From the NCBI RefSeq assembly GCF_014205055.1, contig NZ_JACHMS010000001.1, forward strand, positions 8,584,501 to 8,648,500: DNA of 64,000 nt, written 5' to 3'. A program made the translations under genes and the position numbers. The first letter of the stretch is position 1. Every line of letters begins with the position of its first letter. The DNA is from Streptomyces luteogriseus. GTDB lineage: Bacteria; Actinomycetota; Actinomycetes; Streptomycetales; Streptomycetaceae. Under the pieces are notes generated by a model that saw only the letters and a list, made by a program, of their open reading frames with translations, did not search any database and was not told where the DNA came from. Positions 34,336-43,617 of the stretch are shown here, piece by piece.

Positions 34336-35400
34336 TCAGTTGCTCACCTTGAAGCGGCGGAACATGTCCGGGAGGAACTGCCGCAGAAGGGCCTGGGCGG
34401 CATCGAGATGCCGCAGTTCGTCGTGGCCGAAGCGGAACACTTCGTACCCCCTGAGCTTGAGATCTCGGTCAGCGGCGACCATGTCCGCGTACTTGCCCGT
34501 ATCCGGCGTGCGGCCGCGGTCGCGGGTGTAGTGCTGGGATCCGTCGACCTCCAGGACGACGCGCTGTCCGTGAGGCAGCAGCAGGAGAAAATCCATGCGG
34601 GAGCGCAGCAACGCCTCGGGACCGCGCTCCTTGACGGTCCTGTGGGTCCCAGTGCAGCCACACTTCGGGCAGGAGAGCCGGGTCCCCAGAGGAGGGGCCG
34701 AGGATCTGGTGGTAGGCGATGAAGAGGTTCTTCTGGCCCTCCGAGTTGTCCGGCAGGCTCTTGAGGAGTCGTTGGTACAGGGCTCCTCTGGCCTCGGTCT
34801 CACTGCTGATCTCCCGGCCGTCCTGCCACCAGGCGTGCAGATCACGCCAGCGCAGGCCCTCGATGGGGACCTCACGGTCGTAGACGAGGGTGTCGTCCGG
34901 GTTGCCTCCGACGATCTCGATGTCGTTGTCCACCGAGGACCGGAAGCGGATGTCGGGCTTGGTGAGCGAGGCAAAGATGATGTTCTTCGGCCGCCGGGTG
35001 CCACCACGGTGAACACGGGATAGCCGCCATCGTTGCCGGTCACTCTCAACTCAACCCCGGAAGTCCGGAGATGATCGTTGATGGTGCCGACGGTTTTCTC
35101 CTGGAGGTGCTCGTCAAGGAGGACGTCCGCTGATACCAGGCCTTCAAGGAAGCGGGCGAGCCGGGCGTCCCCGGCCTCGAACACCCCGAGGTTGTCGAAA
35201 AGGTCTTCAGTGGACCAGTCCCCGGGGTTGCGGAAGACGTGCCGCTCGATGCGATCTCTCAGTGTCACCGGACGCGTTCCGTTCACCAGCAGGCCCTCCA
35301 GCTCCTCGAAGGAGAGGCCCGAGTCCTCGGCTATCCAGAATCGGTCAAGCAGCCGCAGGAACCGGTCGTGGTGCTGGACCAGCTCCGACAGCTCGAGGCA
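34336..35400 (-). pseudogene. AbiJ-like protein with DUF559-type nuclease domain, two frameshifts
   Basis: The N-terminal part (from 35,400; RDRIERHVFRNPGDWSTEDL, then RFLEGLVSADVLLDEHLQEK and DGGYPVFTVVA) resembles the AbiJ N-terminal domain 3 of abortive-infection proteins. Near 35,000 the frame shifts and continues as DNDIEIVGGNPDDTLVYDRE, LHAWWQDGREISSETEARGA and QKNLFIAYHQILG. A second shift near 34,650 leads to ALLRSRMDFLLLLPHGQRVV, LEVDGSQHY and DRDLKLRGYEVFRFGHDEL, a PD-(D/E)XK nuclease of DUF559 type (D..., E-x-D pattern). The frame ends at 34336. The extreme N-terminus is cut at a hairpin. A once-complete phage-defence gene, now broken unless the shifts are errors. Confidence 0.6.
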
Positions 35401-35402
35401 CC

Positions 35403-35440
35403 GGCAGGCCCCTCACGCCCCGCGGCGCGAGGGGCCTGCC
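35403..35440. terminator. 12-bp hairpin
   Basis: GGCAGGCCCCTC pairs with GAGGGGCCTGCC across a 14-base GC-rich loop that can extend the stem. It lies between the truncated AbiJ-like gene and the forward gene at 35465. Confidence 0.6.
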
Positions 35441-35464
35441 GCCGTGAGAGAGAAAGCAACGCCC

Positions 35465-35914
35465 ATGCCAGAGATCCCGCCGGTGAACGAGTACACCGGA
35501 ATGGCCACACTGAACCACGCCTTCTACGTCGTGGACATGGGAGAACCCGAGGGCATCGCCCTGCCCTCCATGACCTCCGACACCCGCATCACCGCCACGA
35601 ACAGCAACAGCTGCCTGACTATCACCGCAGGGTCGAGCGAGTGGGAGCCGGTCAAGATCAGCTTCCTCGTCTACGACGAGGAGCCCGATCCGCTGCCGGG
35701 GCAATGGAGGCACACCGAGACCTTCACCTGCACCGCCACCGACACCCCGGCCAGTTTCACGACGGGAACCGATCCCGACGACATGTTCCAGGACCCGCCG
35801 CCGGATGACCTGTTCAACAGGCCCGGGCTCGAGCCGCCCTTCCACTGGAAGGGCCGCCTCCTCACCGCTGCCCACGAGGTAGAGGAACACGTCCTCCAGT
35901 TCTGGCCCGTATAG
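35465..35914 (+). CDS. Hypothetical 149-aa protein
   Basis: ATG 35465, weak GAGAGAAAG ribosome site. It encodes PEIPPVNEYTGMATLNHAFY, a beta-rich middle (TRITATNSNSCLTITAGSSE; VKISFLVYDEEPDPLPGQWR) and a C-terminus FNRPGLEPPFHWKGRLLTAA. It is acidic and soluble, with no signal peptide. The profile suits an immunity-type or cupin-like small protein, but no family is recognised. A complete gene. Confidence 0.65.
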   Translation: MPEIPPVNEYTGMATLNHAFYVVDMGEPEGIALPSMTSDTRITATNSNSCLTITAGSSEWEPVKISFLVYDEEPDPLPGQWRHTETFTCTATDTPASFTTGTDPDDMFQDPPPDDLFNRPGLEPPFHWKGRLLTAAHEVEEHVLQFWPV

Positions 35915-35929
35915 GGCACCGAGGCCGGC

Positions 35930-36530
35930 CTTTTCACAGCTTGGCCCGGCAGAGTCGGATCCAGGCGACCGCTGGGAGCGAGTGCGCGGGATCCGTTGTG
36001 GCGTACGTACCGGGCGACGATTTCCAGGCCCTCGAGGAAGGCGGCGTCTGGCGGGGTGGTGTCGGCCATGGAGTGGGTGAGCTCGTGGAACCAGTGCCAC
36101 GCTGCGCGGGTCTCGCCGAGTGCCAGGTGGTGCAGGTGCAGACAGCAGGCGGCCGCCCGGCTGCCGGCGCCGGCAGCGAGCTACCACCAGAACTGGACGG
36201 ATTCCTGGTGACCTGTCAGGTACAGCAGGCAGGCGAAGACGAGCGCGCCGTCGAGGTCCATCTGGCCTTCGGTCAGCGGTCCGCGGCCCGGCCCGTCGGC
36301 GATCTTGTCGACGTGGGCGGCGGCGTCCGGCTCGTTCCGCAGCCGCCGGCACACCACCTCCAGGCGCTGCCCGGCCTGGGCGGCGCGGGCGGGTCTCCAC
36401 GGCCGGTGTACGGCGGGAGAGGTCGGCGGCCAGCCGCCGCAGGGCGGCGGCGACATCGAAGCGCTTGGTGCTAGGGACGGGGATCTGCGCTTCGCCGTTG
36501 CTGCATGGCGGTCCTCGGCGAGCGGGTGGG
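35930..36530 (-). pseudogene. Frameshifted conserved Streptomyces protein
   Basis: Three reverse frames carry parts of one protein: an N-terminal KRFDVAAALRRLAADLS piece near 36,440; VVCRRLRNEPDAAAHVDKIA and MDLDGALVFACLLYLTGHQE down to FWW at 36181; then LHHLALGETRAAWHWFHELT and PPDAAFLEGLEIVARYVR near 36,000. Intact homologues are uncharacterised helical proteins of about 180 aa common in Streptomyces, often next to XRE-type regulators. Here it is dead from at least two shifts. Confidence 0.55.
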
Positions 36531-36540
36531 TATACCCGAT

Positions 36541-37105
36541 CATGAGAGCCCTACCGTGGCCCGTGGCATTACCTCTATGCGGTGATCTTGCTTCGCGCGG
36601 GTTTTTCCGGGCGGCCGGCGATATTCGGGCCACCGGGGCGAGGGTGGATCCGCCGTCCGCTCTCCGTACCCGTGAACGTCGTGATCGTCCGTGCGGCAGC
36701 GACGACGACGCGCCTCCGGGAGAGGGCGGCGGCCGGCACCGTGAGCGCGCCACGGCCCTGGAGTCCCGCCGTTGAGGGGGGCGACGGACAGCCGTCGTCT
36801 CGGTGATCGGGGGCGGCGACGGGCAGGACCGACGATGTCGCCGCGCTCAACCGGCAGGCCCCGTCGGGCATTTCCCGCCGGTAGCCGCGCGACGGCCCGC
36901 AACGGCATCGGACCGGGCGGACCCCTGGCTCGGCGCCCCGTCGCCGCCGGTGGCGAGGGCCGGGCCGCAAGCCGTTTGAGGGGATGCGTTAAGGTGCTCC
37001 GGACCATATGGCTACGCGCCAGTAACAAGACGGCTCTCCCTACCGAGAGCGTCACGGGGAGCAGGGGCCGGCCGGGGGACCCGCCGGGCCCTGACCAAGG
37101 AAGTC
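36541..37105. other. Intergenic region, no recognised gene
   Basis: About 560 bases with only low-complexity overlapping frames. It presumably contains the promoter and 5' region of the toxin gene. TAAGGTGCTCC near 36,990 could be a -10 region but the assignment is weak. Confidence 0.45.
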
Positions 37106-38980
37106 ATGTACAACAATCTCAGATCGAGGCTCGCGACGTTCATCGTCGCGTTGTCCGTCCTCTTCGCAGGATCCATGGGCAGTGCCGCAGCGGCCACGTC
37201 CGCCAGCGACAACAGCGTGGAACGGTTGGCGACCATCGTCGCCAAGGTGCGTCAGTACGCGAACTGTGACGGCCTGCCACTGCTGGAACGGCCCCGCTGC
37301 TACAAGGAGTTCGCGGGAAACGCCGTGAAACTGGGCATCGGAGTGGGTCTGTTCCTGTTCATCACACAGGACGCCATGAAGGACCACGGTGCCGGCTTCG
37401 CTGCGCTGGACAAGGACCTGAAGGCGCTGCACGCACTCAAGCCGCAGGACCTGCTGGACCCGGCCAAGGAACCCGACCCGCAAAAACAGTTGAAGCTGCT
37501 GGAACAGGCGGTCAAGACCCTCCAGAGCGCCAAACCGCACTTGGACAAGGTCGGCAAGAACCTCGGCAGGGCGACCGACCTGCTGGGGACGCAGAGCGAC
37601 TCGCTCCTCGCCGTCACCATCCTCACCATCGCGCTGGGCGACTACTACCCGGACTACACACCACCCAAGTACCCCGCGGCCAAGCCCATCTTCGACTTCG
37701 AGAAGGACCTCGCCGAGCTCAACGCGGCCTTCGACCAGATGAACGAAGGCTTCGCCCAGATGGACCGCGGACTGCGGACCATGAACGAGGGCGTCGCGGA
37801 GGTCAACAAGGGCCTGGCACAGGCGAACAAGGGCATCTCCAAGGCCAACAAGGGCATGAAGGAGATGAACGCGGGCATCGCACAGGCGAACCAGGGCGTC
37901 AAGGAGGCGAACAAGCACGTACCCGGGATCAAGAAGGGCGCGCAGAAGTTGCGCGAGATACCGGACATCGACTTCGACTTCTCCCACATCGGTGACACCT
38001 GGGGCACCGGATCCTCGGGCCTGGACGACGCCGAGCAGCAGCGCCGGATGTCCCTCCTGCTGGACCTGTTGCCGGGCATCGGCGACGGCAAGGGCGTCGT
38101 CGAGGCCGTCGTCGGCAAGGACCTGGCCACCGGTGACAAGCTCAGCGCCAAGGAGCGGGCGCTGGGCGGCCTCTCCGTATTGCACTGGCTCAGGGCCGGC
38201 GGCAAGCTTCTGACGGCAGAGGACGTCAAGAAGGCTCGCAAGGGCGAGGGAGCCGTCCCCTGCAACAGCTTCCCGGCCGGCACCCCCGTACTGATGGCGG
38301 ACGGCACGCACCTGCCCATCGAGCGGGTGCGCGTGGGCGATGAGGTGCTCGCCACCGACCCGGAGAGCGGGCGCACACAGTCCGAGCCCGTCACGGCCCT
38401 CATCACCGGTCACGGCGACAAGGAACTCGTCACGGCCGAGGCGCGCACGGACGACGGCACCTCCTCGGTCACCGCGACCGAAGGGCACCCCTTCTGGATC
38501 GAGGACCTCGGGGTGTGGGGCACCGCGGGCGACCTGCGGCCGGGCATGTGGCTGCGCACGAGCGCGGGGACGCACGTACCGGTCAGCGCGGTGTCCGCGT
38601 GGACGGCGCAGGACCGGACGGTCCACAACCTCACCGTCGCGGACCTGCACACGTACTACGTGGTAGCGGGCACCACCCCGCTGCTCGTCCACAACGCCAA
38701 CGGCTGCGGCGTGTGGAAGTCGGAGTTCGACGCCCTCCCGAAGGGCAAGCAGTCACACGTCCGTGAGATGTCCAGCGTCGCCGACATGCGCAAGGCGTTC
38801 GAGAAGTGGACCGCTGGCGCGGAGCGCCTGCCCGCACGCGGGCCCAAGATCCCCGAGGTGTACAAGCTGGCGGACGGCACGGTCATCCAGTGGCGTACTT
38901 CGTCGAGGTCCGGCGGGGAGACGATCGACATCTTCCCCGTCGGGGGGAAGGGCATGAAGGTACACCTTCCCGATGAATAG
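37106..38980 (+). CDS. Secreted polymorphic toxin with Hint domain
   Basis: 624 aa. Sec signal peptide (LATFIVALSVLFAGSMGSAA, cleavage about residue 30). Then a helical stalk with a 7-residue N-x-G repeat, about nine copies at residues 205-275 (MNEGVAEVNKGLAQANKGI). Next a pretoxin TG-like segment (LDLLPGIGDGKGVVEAVVGK). Then a Hint autoprotease from C386 (PCNSFPAGTPVLMADGTHLP) through TEGHPFWIEDLGVWG to TYYVVAGTTPLLVHN530. The last 94 residues are the toxin (WKSEFDALPKGKQSHVREMS; VYKLADGTVIQWRTSSRSGG; TIDIFPVGGKGMKVHL). With C386 and H529-N530 present, the Hint could cut itself and free the toxin. The tip resembles BECR-fold RNase toxins (type 27-like), a low-confidence guess. ATG 37106 follows AAGGAAG. 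Confidence 0.85.
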   Translation: MYNNLRSRLATFIVALSVLFAGSMGSAAAATSASDNSVERLATIVAKVRQYANCDGLPLLERPRCYKEFAGNAVKLGIGVGLFLFITQDAMKDHGAGFAALDKDLKALHALKPQDLLDPAKEPDPQKQLKLLEQAVKTLQSAKPHLDKVGKNLGRATDLLGTQSDSLLAVTILTIALGDYYPDYTPPKYPAAKPIFDFEKDLAELNAAFDQMNEGFAQMDRGLRTMNEGVAEVNKGLAQANKGISKANKGMKEMNAGIAQANQGVKEANKHVPGIKKGAQKLREIPDIDFDFSHIGDTWGTGSSGLDDAEQQRRMSLLLDLLPGIGDGKGVVEAVVGKDLATGDKLSAKERALGGLSVLHWLRAGGKLLTAEDVKKARKGEGAVPCNSFPAGTPVLMADGTHLPIERVRVGDEVLATDPESGRTQSEPVTALITGHGDKELVTAEARTDDGTSSVTATEGHPFWIEDLGVWGTAGDLRPGMWLRTSAGTHVPVSAVSAWTAQDRTVHNLTVADLHTYYVVAGTTPLLVHNANGCGVWKSEFDALPKGKQSHVREMSSVADMRKAFEKWTAGAERLPARGPKIPEVYKLADGTVIQWRTSSRSGGETIDIFPVGGKGMKVHLPDE

Positions 38981-38988
38981 GAGTCCGG

Positions 38989-39321
38989 ATGAATAGGGAC
39001 GTCATCGTGCGTGAGCTCCTCGTGGAGGGGCTCGGCGACTGGGTACCCGTGGACAGGCTGATCGGGCTCGCACGCGAAGCGGCCGAGCGGTCGCGGAGCG
39101 ACTTCAGGGCCGTCGCGATCGAGGTCCTCACCCATCTGGTGCGGGACGGCTTCATGATCGTCGGAGAGCTCAGCGATGGCGGCTTCGAGGCGTGGCCCGG
39201 AAGCGCCGACGAGGTCCTGGAAAGAGCCGTGGCCGCGCTGGACGGTGTCCACTGGGCACCGGCCGGGGGCGGTTGCTGGCTCATGAACACCCCGAAGGGA
39301 GACCGTACGGCTGCGGCATGA
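38989..39321 (+). CDS. Probable immunity protein of the Hint toxin
   Basis: 110 aa, starting 9 bp after the toxin stop, with AGGAG overlapping that stop. It is acidic and soluble: NRDVIVRELLVEGLGDWVPV, AIEVLTHLVRDGFMIVGELS, GSADEVLERAVAALDGVHWA. A winged-helix-like, single-domain protein, without signal peptide, matching immunity proteins that neutralise the toxin in the cytoplasm. Function is inferred from position and size. Confidence 0.75.
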   Translation: MNRDVIVRELLVEGLGDWVPVDRLIGLAREAAERSRSDFRAVAIEVLTHLVRDGFMIVGELSDGGFEAWPGSADEVLERAVAALDGVHWAPAGGGCWLMNTPKGDRTAAA

Positions 39322-39352
39322 TCGCGGCGGCCTGGGAGCCCGGGTGAACCAT

Positions 39353-39388
39353 GGTGCCCTTCGCCACCGGCCGGTGGCGAAGGGCACC
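39353..39388. terminator. Perfect 36-bp palindrome after the toxin-immunity pair
   Basis: GGTGCCCTTCGCCACCGG followed directly by its complement. It lies 31 bp after the immunity gene stop; no T-run. Confidence 0.75.
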
Positions 39389-39390
39389 GC

Positions 39391-39755
39391 GCGTTGACTT
39401 CCTCACCCGCGTCCAGGCCGAGCCCGGCCTGCCGGTGTCCGCGTGCGATGGAACTGACCCAGCTGGTGGTCAGCGAGCTGGTCACAACGCCCGCAAGTAC
39501 GCCCCAGGGCCGGTGCTGATGGAGCTGCGCGTCGCCGGGGACCTGGTGGAAGTGGTCGTGTGGGACAGCGACCCCGTCCTGCCGGTGGCCCGGGCCGCCG
39601 ACGCGGGCCGAGTCGGGCAGCATGGCCTGGAGATCGTCATGGCCATCGCGCAGGGTTTCGAGGTCCAGCGGGAGCCGGTCGGTAAACGCATCACCGCCCG
39701 CATCGCCCTGCCCGACGACCTGGGCGGGGACGTCACCGGACGCCGCCCTCAGTAG
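39391..39755 (+). pseudogene. RsbW-like HATPase, truncated and frameshifted
   Basis: VDFLTRVQAEPGLPVSAC, then in another frame MELTQLVVSELVT, then back after one missing base near 39,483 as NARKYAPGPVLMELRVAGDL and VWDSDPVLPVARAADAGRVG and QHGLEIVMAIAQGFEVQREP. The N box (SELVTNARKYA), G1 (VWDSDP) and G2 are present, so this was an ATP-binding anti-sigma-type kinase. It is dead by the frameshift and by loss of the N-terminus. Confidence 0.7.
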
Positions 39756-39882
39756 CAGGGCAGCGCTCCCGCCGGCGCTAGTTGTATTGATCACGAGCGT
39801 TGTTAACACTGGCCGGGCTTGATCATGGCGAAGACCTCCGGTGTGGTGGAGCTGTCTAGGACTGCACCGCACGGAGGTCTTC

Positions 39883-40245
39883 GTGTCCCACCGTAATGCC
39901 CGGCTGACCGTTCACGGCAGGCGGCTGCTTGTCGAACGTGTCCGCACCGGACGTCCCGTCGCGCATGTCGCCGCCGAGATGGGCATCTCCCGTGTCACCG
40001 CTCACAAGTGGATGCGCCGCTGGCGGACCGAAGGCGAGCAAGGACTGCACGGCCGATCCAGCCGTCCGCGCACGACACCGCACCGCACGCCGGGGGCGAT
40101 CGAGGCCCGCGTGTGCCGTCTTCGGCAGGACCGCAAGCTGGGCCCGGCCTGCATCGGACCGATCCTGGGCCTGCACGCCTCGACCGTGCACCGCGTCCTG
40201 ATTCGTCACAGCCTGAACCGCCTGTCCTTCCTGGACCGGCATGGT
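39883..40245 (+). pseudogene. IS481-family transposase, truncated
   Basis: From GTG 39883: SHRNARLTVHGRRLLVERVR, HVAAEMGISRVTAHKWMRRW, then LGPACIGPILGLHASTVHRV and LNRLSFLDR. This is the HTH part of an IS481 transposase; it breaks off near 40,245, before the DDE domain. The IS left end (TGTTAACACTGGCC...) lies near 39,800. Confidence 0.75.
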
Positions 40246-40437
40246 GTCGAGGAACTCGTAGCGCGCCCACCGCCGGGCCTGCGTGGGGTCGGGCCATGTC
40301 CACCCCGGCGGGAGGTTGTAGTCGTACGCCCCGTCCGGGCCGAACGCGGCCTCCTCGACCAGGTCCTCCCGCTGTCCCACCGGCACCGACTCCAGATGGG
40401 CCCGGTCGACGATCAGGACCTCCATGCATACGCCCAT
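40246..40437 (-). pseudogene. N-terminal fragment of an unknown protein
   Basis: From ATG 40437 or 40425 the reverse strand encodes EVLIVDRAHLESVPVGQRED, LVEEAAFGPDGAYDYNLPPG and TQARRWARYEFLDTM, after which the IS481 fragment begins. The protein was probably longer. No recognised family. Confidence 0.45.
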
Positions 40438-40591
40438 GCGGTCAGCATACGAACCGGCTGGCCACCGGCTTGGAGGTGTCTCGAGCAACGCCGCTCCGCG
40501 ACGTGCCTCGTGCCCTCTCACGTCGGCCTGACCAGCGCGCTGGGGCGGTGCCCCTGTCTCTTTGGTCAAGGTCGTGGGCCAGGATGGCGGC

Positions 40592-40919
40592 ATGGCGACC
40601 TGGTTCCGTACCTACTACGAGGACGAAGATCTGTGGCCGTATTTTGAGGCCGATGCCGAGGGCTGGGACGGCGGCGCGACACGTTGAGGTCCGGGGGCGG
40701 GACTCGCGACCGGTGACGGCAGCCTCTCTGGAAGAAGTTCTGCACTTGCATGATCATGCCGATCTCGCAGCGATGGGCCGCTATGAACGGTAGTACGGAG
40801 TTCTCGCTGAAGACCCCGTGGACGGCTGGCGGAACCAGCCGCAGGCGGCCGAGATCTCAGCGGAGGAGTTCGAGCGGCTGTGGGCTGAAGCACGGCGGCC
40901 TCTCGGCAATTCAGCCTGA
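40592..40919 (+). pseudogene. Hypothetical gene with frameshift and TAG stop
   Basis: ATG 40592 starts ATWFRTYYEDEDLWPYFEAD. A shift near 40,680 leads to HVEVRGRDSRPVTAASLEEV and LHDHADLAAMGRYER, then an in-frame TAG (40791-40793), then the same frame continues YGVLAEDPVDGWRNQPQAAE and FERLWAEARRPLGNSA to a stop at 40917-40919. About 105 residues in the original, soluble and acidic. Broken twice. Confidence 0.5.
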
Positions 40920-41121
40920 CCTGGCGGTCTGGGTTCGGGCGGTTGTACAGGTAGAAGCAACCGAGAGTTCTGTCGCCTCCTTCGTTCTGCTTTCCGTTGA
41001 TCATGCGCCGGTTGAAGCCGCCGCCACCGGGCTTTGCGCCCTGCCACCTTTGTCGTCGCACAGGCCCGCGATCGCTCCGCCGGTCATGAGCAAGCTGCCG
41101 CGTCGCAGCAGCGTGATGGTC

Positions 41122-41931
41122 TCAGTACGCCCCGAAGGACCAGAAGACGCCTACCTCTTCCTCGTTCACCGCGATCACGCCCAGGTCTTCGAATATGTCG
41201 AGGCCGGCGATGTACTCGCAGGTGTGGAAGCAGTGGGACGTGGTGTTCTGGAGGCCCGACGCGAGAAAGTCCGGGGCCGGATCGGATGCGGCGGCCGTCG
41301 CGTTGGTCCAGTAGCGCGCACCGGGCCCGTACCGCTCGAGCAGGCACCGGGCATCCGCCAACAGGGTGTCCCGGTCCGGGCGGAAGCGGACGGGGGCCGG
41401 CTCCGCCTGCCATTCCTCGGCCATGATGGCCAGCGCGGTGACCGCCGACTTTGCCTCCAGGGGGTACAGGTGGGCCGGAAGATTCGCTGGGTCCAGCGGG
41501 GCGAAGGGGTGGGCGGGCACCGTCCGGCGCGCGGGGTTGGCGCGGTCCCGGTCCAGCCGGACCCAGCCGCGGGGATCGGTGACCGTCCGGTGAAACACGG
41601 CGTGGACGTCGTGCGCCCAGGCCTCGCGCCGTCGAGGGCCGGTTGACACGAAGGTGTACGTGTCGTACAGCAGCCGCAGCGCCGCCGCGTTCCAGGGGCT
41701 GCGACGGGAGCGGAACTCTGCGAGCAGGCCGCCGACTTCACGGGAGAAGGCGTCCTTCGGCTCGCGCGGCACGCTCCGGAGCCGGTCCAGGGTCCAATGG
41801 ACGAGCTCGCCCCCTTCTCCCGCCGCGAGGCTGAACGGATCCGGCGAAAGCGCGTCGCCCGTCGCGTCCCACAGCGCCTCCAGATGGGCGTCCAGCAAGT
41901 CCAGGGCCCTCTGATCGGCAGATGCAAGCAT
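41122..41931 (-). CDS. Uncharacterised 269-aa protein at the cluster edge
   Basis: ATG 41931. Helical N-terminal half (DQRALDLLDAHLEALWDATG; LVHWTLDRLRSVPREPKDAF) and a mixed C-terminal half with Trp/Tyr-rich segments (LLYDTYTFVSTGPRRREAWA; SGLQNTTSHCFHTCEYIAGL; EEEVGVFWSFGAY). No P-loop, Rossmann or metal motif is obvious, and no signal peptide. Complete, with normal codon bias. It lies left of IS debris, so it may not belong to the peptide cluster. Confidence 0.65.
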   Translation of the reverse strand: MLASADQRALDLLDAHLEALWDATGDALSPDPFSLAAGEGGELVHWTLDRLRSVPREPKDAFSREVGGLLAEFRSRRSPWNAAALRLLYDTYTFVSTGPRRREAWAHDVHAVFHRTVTDPRGWVRLDRDRANPARRTVPAHPFAPLDPANLPAHLYPLEAKSAVTALAIMAEEWQAEPAPVRFRPDRDTLLADARCLLERYGPGARYWTNATAAASDPAPDFLASGLQNTTSHCFHTCEYIAGLDIFEDLGVIAVNEEEVGVFWSFGAY

Positions 41932-41940
41932 CCCGCCACT

Positions 41941-42119
41941 GTGACAAATCCGCTAACGATCACTAGATGGATGATGCGCTGACCTGGGAATTTAGTGATC
42001 GTTTCAGGATTTTTTGCTGTGGTGTGGAGCAGCTCTGAGCTGGGTTTCAGGGGGAGCTTCGGGATCCGGAGAGGATCTGAGGTGCAGGTTTAGTGATCGT
42101 CTCGGAATGTAGTGATCGG
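41941..42119. repeat. Repeated AGTGATCG motifs (IS630-type end region)
   Basis: AGTGATCG occurs at about 41993, 42093 and 42111, and as its complement CGATCACT at about 41946, in an AT-richer patch. Paired direct and inverted copies next to an IS630 transposase fragment suggest stacked IS ends from more than one insertion. Confidence 0.5.
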
Positions 42120-42256
42120 TATGGGATTTTGCTATGACTGCGTGGTCCGGATAGCTGCTGCCGTAGCAGGCAACGTTTGCCCGGTAACCGCCTGGGGCGT
42201 CAGCTCTGAGGGGTGCGCTCGCGTCGGCGCTGCGGAGCAGATGCACAGGCCCTCAT

Positions 42257-42640
42257 GGCTGATGTCGTCGAGCATCCCCTCTGCGACCAGGAAGTCCGCC
42301 AGTTTAGTCAGGCTCCAAGTCGAAAAAGGCAGGTCGTGTTCGGGCGGCTTGGACTTCGCGATCTTCTTGATCTCGCGGCTCTCGGGCAGGGTGAAGGTCT
42401 TGGGCTGGCCGCCCTTGTACTTCGGATACAGCGAGTCGAGGCCGTCGGCGTTGAATTGTGGAATCACATCCCGGATCCGCTCCGCGCTGGTGAAGGTGAC
42501 CTCGGCGATCTTCGCCACCGGCATGCCCTGGGCGGACAGCACGACCATCTGGGCATACCGCCAGGTCACTACCGACCCGGTTCCCCGGCGGATGATCCGA
42601 AGCAGCCGCCTGTCTTCGTCATCGCCGATGTCGCGTACAC
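42257..42640 (-). pseudogene. IS630-family transposase, N-terminal fragment
   Basis: Reverse strand: RRGTGSVVTWRYAQMVVLSA, FTSAERIRDVIPQFNADGLD, SLYPKYKGGQPKTFTLPESR and FSTWSLTKLADFLVAEGMLD. This is the HTH and linker region of an IS630 transposase. After ISHEG the homology ends; the DDE domain is missing. Confidence 0.8.
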
Positions 42641-42762
42641 GTACTCGTTCGGCCGTTCGGACAGGGTGGCGGCCACGCGCCGCCCGGCACAGCACTGGGA
42701 CAGCGCGTCACATCACAACAGGTCAAACTGCCTGCTGCGGCAGTAGGTAACTACGCATGCCT

Positions 42763-43617
42763 TCAGACTCCACCGTCCGTAGCGGCGGTCCGAGCGGTTG
42801 TGGATCTGGTCGAACCCTTGCGGGAGTCCGCGCGATCGGACCTGGACGTGGAGCAGGCGCGCTGTCCAGCGTTCCGTTCCGGCAGCACTGAGGCGATGAG
42901 GTCGGCGAGGTACGGCAGGTGATCGTCGAGGAAGAAGTGGCCCCCTGCCAACAAGTGAAAGGAGAAAGCAGCCCGTGTTTCGCTCTCCCAGGCCCGTCCG
43001 CCCTCGACTGTGACACCTGGGTCTTTGTCACCGGCCAGGACCGTCACAGGGCAGTCGAGCCGGGGCGCGCTCCGGTAGACGTAGTTGTCCACGATCCGGT
43101 AGTCGGCGCGTACTGGCGGAAGGAAGAGGGGCAGGAAGTCGGGGGAGGACAGCAGTTCGCCGGCCGTCCCGGACAATTGTTTTATCTTTTCGATGAGTTC
43201 GGCGTCGGACATCTCGCTCACTGGCTTCCTCCTCACGGGCCACTGCGGTAGCGAGGGGCCGCGCCGACCGGAGACGAACAGGGCGGCCGGCGCTCGTCCC
43301 TCGGCCGCCAGGCGTCGCGCGGTCTCGAATGCCAAGAGCGCGCCCATGCTATGCCCGAACAGGATCGTCGGCGTTCCATCGACAGGCGCCGGAAGCGCGG
43401 CGAGCACGGCTGCGGCCACCTCCTCGGCTCGCTCGGCAAATGGCTCTCCGAGCCGCTCCTGGCGGCCTGGGTACTGCACGATTAGCGGCTCTATGTTGCC
43501 GGCGACGGCGGCCGAGAGCGCGTGGTAGACGCTGGCCGAACCTCCTGCGTGTGGAAAGCAGAGCAGACGGCTTCCAGCGTTGGGTGCGGGATGGAAGCGA
43601 CGTATCCAGTCGCCCAC
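42763..43617 (-). CDS. Type II thioesterase
   Basis: 284 aa alpha/beta hydrolase that clears misprimed carrier proteins in NRPS/PKS assembly lines. It has the family N-terminus RLLCFPHAGGSASVYHALSA, nucleophile elbow FGHSMGALLAFE (S90), Asp in VTVLAGDKDPGV (D199) and His in LLAGGHFFLDDH (H227). I chose GTG 43617 because GGGAGGA lies eight bases upstream and homology begins there; ATG 43686 would add 23 residues. The C-terminus is about 40 residues longer than usual and low in complexity (SRSDRADSRKGSTRSTTART). It forms the distal end of the reverse arm of the cluster. Confidence 0.9.
   Translation of the reverse strand: MGDWIRRFHPAPNAGSRLLCFPHAGGSASVYHALSAAVAGNIEPLIVQYPGRQERLGEPFAERAEEVAAAVLAALPAPVDGTPTILFGHSMGALLAFETARRLAAEGRAPAALFVSGRRGPSLPQWPVRRKPVSEMSDAELIEKIKQLSGTAGELLSSPDFLPLFLPPVRADYRIVDNYVYRSAPRLDCPVTVLAGDKDPGVTVEGGRAWESETRAAFSFHLLAGGHFFLDDHLPYLADLIASVLPERNAGQRACSTSRSDRADSRKGSTRSTTARTAATDGGV

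Noticed and set aside
11105..40793. Systematic TAG recoding, because two broken genes have an in-frame TAG
   Set aside because: Both genes also carry other damage, and intact genes in the window show no internal TAG; ordinary nonsense mutation explains it.
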